Below, piece after piece: positions 37,344 through 44,925 of a stretch of DNA of 64,000 bases; position 1 is the stretch's first letter; every line of letters starts with the position of its first letter. Origin of the DNA: Saccharospirillum alexandrii (GTDB taxonomy: Bacteria; Pseudomonadota; Gammaproteobacteria; Pseudomonadales; Natronospirillaceae); the NCBI RefSeq assembly GCF_004000275.1, contig NZ_RCIP01000003.1:1-64000 (forward strand). Direction: 5' to 3'. A program made the position numbers and the translations under genes. The notes under the pieces were generated by a model. That model saw only the letters and a list, made by a program, of their open reading frames with translations, had not been told where the DNA came from and made no database searches.

Positions 37344-39134
37344 ATGACAGATTACGATGGACTCACACCCGGCCAGGTACTGGCAGACGCCAGTGTCGCC
37401 GAGTTTATTAAGACCCTGGGCTTGTCCATTGCCGAAGCGCAGCAGGCACTGGATGAAAACTCGGTCGATCAGATTGCTGAATTCATCACCCCCAGGGACG
37501 GACTCGGCGGTCGCACCTTGCTCGACCTGGGTCTGTCTCCGGCGTTTTATCATTACCAACACGCCGATATTTCCTGTTCCTTGCAATTGAGTTTGCGCGT
37601 CGAAAAAGACCTCAGCGTTGGTTTGAATCTGAACGGTTCATTCAGCGATACCCAAACCTCCGACAGCGACCAGTCCGAAAGCAGTGAAAGTACCGAGAGC
37701 GGGTCAAGCACGGCCTCGCGTGAGCGCACTGCTGAAATCAGCGTGCAATCATCCAGTACCGGTGCACTGACCCTGGGTGGCCGCCAATTCCAGATCAGCG
37801 GTGATGACCCTCTGGCACGCATCCGCGCACTGCAGGAGGCAGTGACGTCCGATGCCCAGGCCGGTGTCCCACGCCTGCTGTACGAACACCCCGATCGCAC
37901 CTTCACCATCAGCACCGATGCCGAACCTGAAAAAGTAGCCACGACCGACCGCACCGTCGCGTTCAAAGGCGGGGGCTTCGACCGCTGCGTCATTCAGATC
38001 GACGCCAACAGCGCTACCGATTATGAATTCAATGGCAGTACCACGGTAAACACCACCGCCCAGGGGTCACTGCAGGCGTACGCCGACCATGTCAAAACCG
38101 AAGTGGAAGGCGCGGGCTACACGGCAACGCTCTATGCGCCAAGCGACCCGATTACCACTACCCATTTCAAAACCGGCAAGCACCACCTGGAAACCTTCGA
38201 CATCGATGGCACCACCTATAACGACGACATGATTCAGAGCCTTGGCTATCTGGCCCAATTTGCACAGGATCATAATTTTGATCTGGAAGTTGAAGGCTTT
38301 GCCGACGCCCAACCCTACCGCAATCAATCCTCTTCCAGTTCGGACCAGAGCAACATTGATCTGGGCAACCGCCGGGCGGATGAGATCATTCGGATTCTGG
38401 TGGGTCAGGGTCTGCCAGCCAACAAAGTCGCCCGAAAGGCTTCCCGAGGCTCCGCCGATGCCCGCGCCGCCGGTGGTACGCCCGATAACGTGAACTTTCG
38501 CAAAGCCGAAATTCGCATTAAAAACCGCTCGGTTTATTACCTGCTGGTGCGCTCGCCCAACTCAGGCCTGACCATCGAAAGTGTCACACCGGATAAAACC
38601 ACGCCCGGTACCAGCGGCAATGGGTTCGCCTGGTTGTACCGGCCCCAGGCCCTGTCTCTGTCTGGCAAGAAAGTCACCATTGAGGGGACGGATTTTCCCT
38701 TCTCCGGTGCGTCAGCCGCAGGCCATGCAGCGGGCAGTCCGTCAGCCTATGCTGAGAACCTGAAGAACGATATTAACGCCAACGGCAGTGTCGATTTCAG
38801 TGCCTCTGCCGAAGCCAATGTGGTGACGGTGTTTGGCAAGAGCACACCGTTCCGGCTAACGCTGGTCTCCTCAGAAGAACGCTCGATACAAATCAGCGGT
38901 ACCGAGGGTATCACCGTCACCCGGCAGTTCACGCGCACTGAATCATCGAGTCTTACCCGGCAAAATACCGGCAATCGCGCCGTAGCAGTTGGCGCCTCAC
39001 TGGATGTGCGTTTCTCGCGCCAGTTTGAAATGAACGTCACCGGCAACTCTTCCATTTCGGCGCGACTGGTCTCCATTCCCGCGCCACCGGAGTTTCTGGA
39101 AACCATAAAAACCTTTCTGGCACAGAACGATTGA
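37344..39134 (+). CDS. Unknown locus protein 3: shared-fold protein interrupted by an OmpA-like domain
   Basis: A 596-residue protein without signal peptide. The N-terminus has the locus-wide helix (FIKTLGLSIAEAQQALDENS, about 20-39) and strand (LDLGLSPAFYHYQ, about 60-72). The matching C-terminal half of the same fold is found only at about 547-596 (FSRQFEMNVTG, then ISARLVSIPAPPEFLETI). Between them are ~450 extra residues with an OmpA/MotB-like domain at about 294-395 (LEVEGFADAQP, then DLGNRRADEIIRILVGQGL). A Ser-rich, acidic stretch lies at about 100-130. It looks like a small-fold protein with a large insertion; OmpA-like domains normally bind peptidoglycan in the periplasm. Confidence 0.75.
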   Translation: MTDYDGLTPGQVLADASVAEFIKTLGLSIAEAQQALDENSVDQIAEFITPRDGLGGRTLLDLGLSPAFYHYQHADISCSLQLSLRVEKDLSVGLNLNGSFSDTQTSDSDQSESSESTESGSSTASRERTAEISVQSSSTGALTLGGRQFQISGDDPLARIRALQEAVTSDAQAGVPRLLYEHPDRTFTISTDAEPEKVATTDRTVAFKGGGFDRCVIQIDANSATDYEFNGSTTVNTTAQGSLQAYADHVKTEVEGAGYTATLYAPSDPITTTHFKTGKHHLETFDIDGTTYNDDMIQSLGYLAQFAQDHNFDLEVEGFADAQPYRNQSSSSSDQSNIDLGNRRADEIIRILVGQGLPANKVARKASRGSADARAAGGTPDNVNFRKAEIRIKNRSVYYLLVRSPNSGLTIESVTPDKTTPGTSGNGFAWLYRPQALSLSGKKVTIEGTDFPFSGASAAGHAAGSPSAYAENLKNDINANGSVDFSASAEANVVTVFGKSTPFRLTLVSSEERSIQISGTEGITVTRQFTRTESSSLTRQNTGNRAVAVGASLDVRFSRQFEMNVTGNSSISARLVSIPAPPEFLETIKTFLAQND

Positions 39135-39168
39135 ACGGCCATGATGCAACGACCGAGGAGCATTCATC

Positions 39169-39633
39169 ATGAGTGAGGTACCGGCGGTTACTCGCTCGTT
39201 AATGTCGGCCCCGCTGCCGCAGATTATTGAAAAACTGGGGGTCGCCATTGCCCAGGCGCAACTGGCACTCGATAAGAACTCGATCGAGATTGCCCAGTCG
39301 CTGGCCGAGTCGGAAGTCGAGATTGGCGACACCACCTACAACCTGTTGTCGCTCGGGTTTGTGCCCAGCTTTTATGCGTTTACCGAGGCGACGGTGGAAG
39401 CCAAGCTCAGTTTCAGCATGACGGAAAGCACCGAAACCTCGGTAAATGTCGGGGTGCAGGTGGGCGTTCAGTACGGCGTTTTTATGGCAGCGGCGTCGGT
39501 GGATGTGGGCTATGCCCGAAAGTTCTCGGTATCGGCCGAAGGCATGTCGTCCATCGCGGCAAGGCTGGTGTCGTTACCCGCACCGGAAACGTTTTTATTG
39601 TTACTGAAACAACAATACCAGCAAGACATTTGA
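39169..39633 (+). CDS. Unknown locus protein 4: minimal shared-fold protein
   Basis: At 154 residues this is the shortest full version of the shared fold. It has the helix IIEKLGVAIAQAQLALDKNS (about 19-38), the strand LLSLGFVPSFYAFTEATVEA (about 60-79), a Val/Ser-rich beta hairpin, and the C-terminal VGYARKFSVSAEGMSSIAAR followed by LVSLPAPETFLLLL. No signal peptide or membrane helix. GAGGAG lies before the ATG. Function unknown; it serves as the reference for the family. Confidence 0.75.
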   Translation: MSEVPAVTRSLMSAPLPQIIEKLGVAIAQAQLALDKNSIEIAQSLAESEVEIGDTTYNLLSLGFVPSFYAFTEATVEAKLSFSMTESTETSVNVGVQVGVQYGVFMAAASVDVGYARKFSVSAEGMSSIAARLVSLPAPETFLLLLKQQYQQDI

Positions 39634-39671
39634 CCAGCCGGAACTGAACAGTCAGCCAGAGGAGAACGGCA

Positions 39672-40451
39672 ATGGCAATCGGACAAGAACTGCTGAACGT
39701 ACCCATGGGCGATATGATCCGGCAAATGGCCTTCGCCATCGCCGACGGTCAGTATCAGCTTGATGAAAACTCGATTAACGTTGCCGAAATGATGGGCGGC
39801 CTGACGACGGTGTACGACGAACGCGGCGAGGTCTCCTTTGACGACAGTCGGGTCTTTTTCGGCTACGAATACATGACCATCAAAGAGGCTCGTGCCTTCG
39901 CGCTGACCGACGATGCCCTCTCTGGAACCCTCAGTGACGACGCCATCAAACTGTCGGAAGTGCTTGAGCCGCTGACCAAAGATTCTGAAGGCGCCGACCT
40001 CGACGACAATACCGAAATTCGGGTACCGGTACGTCACTCGATGATGGAGCTGGGGTTTGTACCGACTTTCTATCAATTCGTCGACACCATCATCGAAGTC
40101 AAGATTGCGATCAAAATTACCCGTGAACGCGAATACACCCATACCCGGAGCAAGAAGACCACCGACCGGGCCAATGCCTACAAACGCAAACGGTCATTCT
40201 GGGGCACCTCCCGGTCAGCCGGTTCACAAAGCAATGTATCCACCAGCCAGGTTGATGCCACCTACTCCAGCAAATACTCCTACACCGCCGAAGGGGCTTC
40301 CATTTTACGCACCAAGATCGTTCCGGTGCCACCACCGACCGTGCTGGAAGATCGCATTCGTTCCTTCATGGAATCCGAAGAAGCACGGCGCGAAGCCAAC
40401 CTGGAAGTCCGGCGCCGTGACCTGGGTCTGGACACCGACGATGATGCGTAA
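39672..40451 (+). CDS. Unknown locus protein 5: shared-fold protein with acidic insertion
   Basis: A 259-residue paralogue of protein 4. The helix (MIRQMAFAIADGQYQLDENS, about 16-35) is followed by an acidic insertion of about 75 residues, then MELGFVPTFYQFVDTIIEVK (about 125-144), a Lys/Arg/Ser-rich loop, and YSSKYSYTAEGASILRTKIV with PVPPPTVLEDRI. The charged C-terminal tail (EEARREANLEVRRRD) is likely helical. RBS AGGAG. No known family recognised. Confidence 0.72.
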   Translation: MAIGQELLNVPMGDMIRQMAFAIADGQYQLDENSINVAEMMGGLTTVYDERGEVSFDDSRVFFGYEYMTIKEARAFALTDDALSGTLSDDAIKLSEVLEPLTKDSEGADLDDNTEIRVPVRHSMMELGFVPTFYQFVDTIIEVKIAIKITREREYTHTRSKKTTDRANAYKRKRSFWGTSRSAGSQSNVSTSQVDATYSSKYSYTAEGASILRTKIVPVPPPTVLEDRIRSFMESEEARREANLEVRRRDLGLDTDDDA

Positions 40452-40494
40452 ATTCCCGCACGTTCTTTGCGGCCGACAGGCGGAGGGCTAACCC

Positions 40495-41061
40495 ATGTCC
40501 ATTGGCACCGAAATGCAAAACACGCCCTTCCCCGAGATGGTGCGAACGCTCGGGATCGGCATCGCAGAAGCCCAGTATGAACTCGATCTGGTCTCACTCA
40601 AGATCGCCCGGATGATGGCCGGCTACGCACCCGACCCGGAACCCGAAGACGGCGAACCCGCCCCCGCGCCAACCACACCACCGGAACGCAACATGCTGGT
40701 GAAGCTGGGCGATGGCAACGAGTACTCCCTGCTGGAACTCGGCTTCGTGCCCACCTTCTACCAATTTGTCGACACCCTGATTGAACTGAAGCTGTCGATT
40801 TCAATGTCACGCGAAACCAACTTCAAACGCTCGTCCACCAATGTGAATGCGTCGGTCAGCGGCAAGGTCGGTTTCTTTTCGGCCTCCGCTAAAATGAGCG
40901 TCAGTTCGGTGTCGGCCAGTTATTCCTCCAAATATCAGTACTCGGCGGAGGGCTCTTCGCTGATGCGCACCAAGCTGGTACCGGTTCCGGCCCCGGCGAT
41001 ACTGGAAGAGCGCATCCGCTCAATGATCGCCAGCACGCTGACAGACGCCGACGATGAGTGA
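40495..41061 (+). CDS. Unknown locus protein 6: shared-fold protein
   Basis: A 188-residue paralogue, closest to protein 5: MVRTLGIGIAEAQYELDLVS (about 13-32), a Pro/Glu-rich linker, LLELGFVPTFYQFVDTLIEL (about 79-98), then SASYSSKYQYSAEGSSLMRT and KLVPVPAPAILEERIRSMI. The similarity to protein 5 runs through both ends, so the two are products of a recent duplication. No signal peptide. It ends three bases before the next start. Confidence 0.72.
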   Translation: MSIGTEMQNTPFPEMVRTLGIGIAEAQYELDLVSLKIARMMAGYAPDPEPEDGEPAPAPTTPPERNMLVKLGDGNEYSLLELGFVPTFYQFVDTLIELKLSISMSRETNFKRSSTNVNASVSGKVGFFSASAKMSVSSVSASYSSKYQYSAEGSSLMRTKLVPVPAPAILEERIRSMIASTLTDADDE

Positions 41062-41064
41062 ACC

Positions 41065-42051
41065 ATGACCCGACGGACCTGGCGCGACCTCGATCAGGAT
41101 TCAAACGGCCGCTCAGCATCGTCCGCCGAGCCGGTGCCCGCACCGGCGGCGGTGACCAGTTCCCGCGGGGCGTCTGACTTGGCCGAGGCCGCCCGATTGG
41201 CCCCGAACAGTCAACTCAACCAGCTGTTAAACCGGCGCAATGAACTGGAATCCAAACTGCGCGGCCTGACCGGCGACTCGCAACAGGACCCGGCCATCAG
41301 CCAGCGATTTCCGGTCGCCAGCTTCGCCGAACGGCGCCAGCAGGAGCAGGACTGGGCCGCGCAACGGGCTGCTGCCCGGCAACGGCAGAGTGACCCTGTG
41401 CCGATGGGTGCGCCACGCGGCCGCCTTCCTGCGTCGCCACTCGAAGGCCGTATGGATGCCGGGTTACCGGGCCGCAGTGGCTTGAGTGAGGGGCCGGACA
41501 ACCGCTTTGCCACAGCCAGCGATCAGGTTCGCTCTGGCTTGGGTCGCGTCGGCGACGCACTGACGCCACTGCAATCGGTTAGCCAGCCGATACGAAACGC
41601 CCGGCAGTCGGTCGACGGTGCACGTGATCAACTGCGCGATCTCGACCAGCAACTGGCCAGCGAAGGGGTATCTGAAGCAGACCGGGCCGAGCTGCGCAAC
41701 ACCCTGCAAAGCGACCGGCTCGACAAAACCAGCGCCGTTCTGAACCGCGCCCAGTCGGCACTTGATGCACCGCAACGGGCCGTCGAGCGCATTGAATCCG
41801 GCTGGCAAGCCCGTGAACAACGCCTGACTGGCGCCATGGATCGGTTTTCCAGCTACGCCGATCGTCGCGAACAGCGCCTGTCGCTCGACAGCGGTGGCTC
41901 CGGAGACCTGTTCGCTCGCATGCAGGCGAACCGACAGCGCGCCCTGGAACGACGGCGCGAACAACAACAGGCCGAACAACGCGATCAGCAGCGCCGGGAG
42001 CGGGCGCTGGCCAAACAGCGCGAACGATCACGGGAGCAGGACAGTGCCTGA
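41065..42051 (+). CDS. Unknown locus protein 7: Arg/Gln-rich, coiled-coil protein
   Basis: A 328-residue soluble protein with low-complexity composition, rich in Arg, Gln, Ser, Ala and Asp. A short helix (LNQLLNRRNELESKLRGLTG, about 52-71) precedes a disordered middle; long helices follow from about 140 to 325, ending in a strongly basic, Gln-rich coiled coil (RREQQQAEQRDQQRRERALA). No enzymatic motif was found. Its tight fit between proteins 6 and 8 argues that it belongs to the same complex, perhaps as a linker or nucleic-acid-contacting part; that is inference. Confidence 0.65.
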   Translation: MTRRTWRDLDQDSNGRSASSAEPVPAPAAVTSSRGASDLAEAARLAPNSQLNQLLNRRNELESKLRGLTGDSQQDPAISQRFPVASFAERRQQEQDWAAQRAAARQRQSDPVPMGAPRGRLPASPLEGRMDAGLPGRSGLSEGPDNRFATASDQVRSGLGRVGDALTPLQSVSQPIRNARQSVDGARDQLRDLDQQLASEGVSEADRAELRNTLQSDRLDKTSAVLNRAQSALDAPQRAVERIESGWQAREQRLTGAMDRFSSYADRREQRLSLDSGGSGDLFARMQANRQRALERRREQQQAEQRDQQRRERALAKQRERSREQDSA

Positions 42052-42096
42052 TACACCCTGGACGCCAACGTAACGGGCATCAATCGAGGTAGTTGA

Positions 42097-42738
42097 ATGA
42101 GCGAAGGAAAATTCATTGCAGACACGCTGGAAAGCGTACTGGTCGGCATTGCCGAAAGTCTGCGCGAAGCCCAGGAGGAACTGAACAGCATCGCGCCACT
42201 CGACGGTTATGGACGGCCTGCCCCTCAATACCGCATACCGCATCTGGATTTCGAAGTGGGCTTTCAGCTCAAATCCGAAACCAAATCCAGTGGCGGTGTC
42301 CGCCTTATTTTTGCACCGGTTACCAGTGGTGAAGCGTCCAAAGAAGTGACCAGCCGCATTACCGGCCGGTTTGTGGCTGTACCTCCGGGTGAAGGGATGC
42401 CAGTCCCGCAGCTGGCCGCCGACGTTACCTCAGCGGGTAACCGCCGCACCGTGACATTCACCGCCACCACCAGTGCCGGCGAAGTACTGACCGGTGCCGA
42501 CATTGAAGTGAACCTCGACCGGGAAGCCTCCATCGGCTTGTCCAAAGCCGCTGGCGTCAGTTCACCCCGGCTAACGGCGGTGTCGCTGAGCAGTGCCGTG
42601 GTGCAGACCGATGCGTCGGGTGTGGCAACCACAGAAGTGCAACTCGGCGGTGCGCTGCAAACCGCTGCCAGGGTCGTTCTGGTCGCAGAGCTCGGCTTTG
42701 AAACCCTGCGTCTGGTCATCGGCAAGGAGGTCAGCTGA
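42097..42738 (+). CDS. Unknown locus protein 8: shared-fold N-domain plus Ig-like C-domain
   Basis: A 213-residue protein. The N-terminus (LESVLVGIAESLREAQEELN, about 9-28, then IPHLDFEVGFQLKSE at about 47-61 and ITGRFVAVPPGEGMP at about 88-102) follows the pattern of the locus family in divergent form. From about 105 to 210 there is an Ig-like, invasin/Big_1-type beta domain with VTFTATTSAGEVLTGADIEV and QTDASGVATTEVQL. No signal peptide. It overlaps protein 9 by one base (TGATG). Confidence 0.68.
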   Translation: MSEGKFIADTLESVLVGIAESLREAQEELNSIAPLDGYGRPAPQYRIPHLDFEVGFQLKSETKSSGGVRLIFAPVTSGEASKEVTSRITGRFVAVPPGEGMPVPQLAADVTSAGNRRTVTFTATTSAGEVLTGADIEVNLDREASIGLSKAAGVSSPRLTAVSLSSAVVQTDASGVATTEVQLGGALQTAARVVLVAELGFETLRLVIGKEVS

Positions 42739-43937
42739 TGGGCAAAGTCGTCGCCACCGTTCACCTGCTGACCGATGAAGGCAAAGTCGCCGGAGGCCAT
42801 ACCCTGAGCCTGGAAGCCTACCAGTTGAAAAACCGTCGCTGGCAACCCGTTGCCAGAAGCAAAACCGACGCCGAAGGCAAGGCCACGCTGACCACCAACA
42901 ACAGTGCCGTCAGCGACACCCTGGCCCCGGCGTTACGCCTGACGGAAGCCGGTTCACCGGCGCCGCGCGTCCTCGCCCATGGCGGTCTGATGCAATATGA
43001 CACCCGTCAGCAAACCCTGTTTCTCGATTTCGGAAAAATCGAACGGCTGGAAGAAACCGCACACCGCTTGCAACACGTCGACAATCGCTTCGCCCGCACC
43101 AATGAATCGGTGGCCGGGGCACCGGTCGCGCCGCAGATTTCAACGCTGGCCGTCAACCGCCTGGTGATGGCCAACCCGACCTTAACCGCCAATCTAACCC
43201 GGGTCGATGTGGCCGGCGAACGGGCAAAACCAGCGGTTGAGGCCACCGACTTGAAGCTGGACCCGGCCGTCACCGCCACCCTGCTGAACACCAAAGAACT
43301 CGATACGCTCAAAGCCCGCGAAGTGCAGCTGAACGCCCAATTGCTGGATAAAAGCCGGGAATTTACGCTGACCAACGAACAACTCTCAACCGCCAAAAGC
43401 CGCATCAGCACCCTGGAAACCAACCTGTCGCAAACCGCGACCGAAAAGGAAGCGCTGGCCGCAAAAGTCAAACAACTGGAATCCACCACCCGTAAACCGG
43501 CCGCGATTGAAACGGTGCTGGTAGGCCTGGGCTCCAAGGTGAGCAGCTCCAATACCCGCATGAAAGCTGAGGCACTGCCTTACCGGCTGGGGAACGTGAA
43601 AATCGATTTGCGCGGGTCCATGTCGGACGACGGTAGTTCCATCGTCATGGGCGAAGCCGGTGGCGGCTTCAGCACCGAGCTGATCAGTGAGTCAGCCGAT
43701 ACCGGTGACACCAAAACGTCGGTCCCGGACGTCATCGGCCTGACGGAAAGTGCCGCTCGCCGGGTATTGCGATCGGTCGGGTTGCGCATGGCCAGCGCCC
43801 ACCAGCAACTTGCCGAGGGCGCGGGCGTGCCCGGCCAGGCACTCAGCCAGCACCCGGCCCCCAGCAGCGAAGCGGAACACGGCAGCTCGGTCATGGTGGT
43901 GTTTGGCGAACGCAAACAAGAGGCTGCGCCGAGATGA
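42738..43937 (+). CDS. Unknown locus protein 9: beta domain, coiled coil, shared-fold-like segment and PASTA domain
   Basis: A 399-residue mosaic protein without signal peptide. In order: a carboxypeptidase-regulatory-like beta domain (about 1-95, KTDAEGKATLTTNNS); a long coiled coil (about 190-255, LTNEQLSTAKSRISTLETNL); a segment IETVLVGLGSKVSSSNTRMK then ALPYRLGNVKIDLRGSMS (about 256-300) reminiscent of protein 8's N-domain; and a C-terminal PASTA domain (about 330-392, VPDVIGLTESAARRVLRSVG). PASTA domains usually bind peptidoglycan or beta-lactams outside the cell. Confidence 0.7.
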   Translation: MGKVVATVHLLTDEGKVAGGHTLSLEAYQLKNRRWQPVARSKTDAEGKATLTTNNSAVSDTLAPALRLTEAGSPAPRVLAHGGLMQYDTRQQTLFLDFGKIERLEETAHRLQHVDNRFARTNESVAGAPVAPQISTLAVNRLVMANPTLTANLTRVDVAGERAKPAVEATDLKLDPAVTATLLNTKELDTLKAREVQLNAQLLDKSREFTLTNEQLSTAKSRISTLETNLSQTATEKEALAAKVKQLESTTRKPAAIETVLVGLGSKVSSSNTRMKAEALPYRLGNVKIDLRGSMSDDGSSIVMGEAGGGFSTELISESADTGDTKTSVPDVIGLTESAARRVLRSVGLRMASAHQQLAEGAGVPGQALSQHPAPSSEAEHGSSVMVVFGERKQEAAPR

Positions 43938-43963
43938 TCCTGATACAAGGGCCTTTCCAGTGC

Positions 43964-44137
43964 TTCGGAGTTCGCAGGCAAAGGACTAGCACCGGGTGCC
44001 AGGTAGGGCTATCGAGGGTGGTCCGCAGCAAGGATGCTGCGGTCCAGGCCCCATGGACGGGTTTACGCCGACCCTCGATAGCCCTACCTGGTGGCCGGTG
44101 CGGGCGACTGGCAACGTAACCAACCGCGAACTCCGAA
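43964..44137 (-). repeat. Intergenic cruciform repeat, subtype 1, copy F (inverted), with outer arms
   Basis: The 113-bp core has 30-bp arms at 43989-44018 and 44072-44101 with three mismatches. Its centre is the reverse complement of the A/D type, with inner hairpin CCGCAGCAAGGATGCTGCGG. A perfect 12-bp outer pair TTCGGAGTTCGC (43964-43975) / GCGAACTCCGAA (44126-44137) surrounds it, the counterpart of copy D's outer arms. It separates proteins 9 and 10 of the unknown locus. Confidence 0.88.
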
Positions 44138-44167
44138 ACTCGAGTCATTAACAACAGGAGCACGTCC

Positions 44168-44848
44168 ATGAAAAATTTGCGCTCACTGGTACAAGATGTA
44201 GTGGCCTCGCCACTGGGCGATGTCATTGCCTCGGTCGGCGAAGGCGTCGCAAGCGCGCAACAGGCACTCGATGACGGATCGCTGGCCGCCGTGCTCGAGC
44301 TGTACGCGGAGAATGACGACGCCAAAATGAAGCTGTTGCAGGACATCGGCTACCGACCCACCTTCTACGCCCTGCCGGACACAACCGGTGAAGTGCGGGT
44401 GGCCTTGCGCCTGGGCCAGGGGGCAGCCGGCGCGTCACAGGCGACCGCGGTTAAGAAAACACCGGTGCCGGCGGTTCGTGCGGCGCTTGGGCGGCAAGGG
44501 CTGAATACCAGCCGGAAGCTCTACGCCTCGCCGGTCGATGCCGGTTACACCAACCAGTACGGGTTCAGTGCTGACGTCAGTGCAAAGCTGACCTTCCGTA
44601 TTGTACCCATCCCACCGCCCGACGGCGTCGACGAACTGCGCCTGGTGCCAAACCTGGTCACCGACCGGGACGGGAATCCACGCAGCCTGGCTGGTGCCCG
44701 CACGGTGCTCGAACAACTGGGCTTAAGGGCTGCGCTGGCTGACGATGAACAGGATGCCAATGACACCTCGCTCATCGCCAGCCAGGACCCCACCCCCGAC
44801 AGTATTGCGCGTGCCGGTGATGAGATCCTGCTTACACTGGCACAGTGA
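44168..44848 (+). CDS. Unknown locus protein 10: shared-fold protein with PASTA-like C-domain
   Basis: A 226-residue protein. The N-terminal helix (VIASVGEGVASAQQALDDGS, about 19-38) and DIGYRPTFYALPD (about 60-72), then YTNQYGFSADVSAKLTFRIV and PIPPPDGVDELRL (about 127-160), are the shared fold. The last ~70 residues (LVPNLVTDRDGNPRSLAGAR, then VLEQLGLRA, SQDPTPDS and the closing ILLTLAQ) read as a PASTA domain. No signal peptide; CAGGAG before the ATG. It continues the run of genes after repeat F and shares its PASTA ending with protein 9. Confidence 0.72.
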   Translation: MKNLRSLVQDVVASPLGDVIASVGEGVASAQQALDDGSLAAVLELYAENDDAKMKLLQDIGYRPTFYALPDTTGEVRVALRLGQGAAGASQATAVKKTPVPAVRAALGRQGLNTSRKLYASPVDAGYTNQYGFSADVSAKLTFRIVPIPPPDGVDELRLVPNLVTDRDGNPRSLAGARTVLEQLGLRAALADDEQDANDTSLIASQDPTPDSIARAGDEILLTLAQ

Positions 44849-44925
44849 CTATCGACACCTTGTGACCGGCGGCTTACCCCTCATGTTGGGGGTATCATTC
44901 ACTGACTACGCGCCCGGAGGCTCCA

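Noticed and set aside
35540-44848. Contractile injection system, phage tail or gas vesicle as explanation for the unknown locus
   Set aside because: No sheath, tube, baseplate, AAA+ ATPase or gas-vesicle protein was seen, and the paralogous fold does not match those I know. The LysM/PASTA-type parallel alone is not enough.
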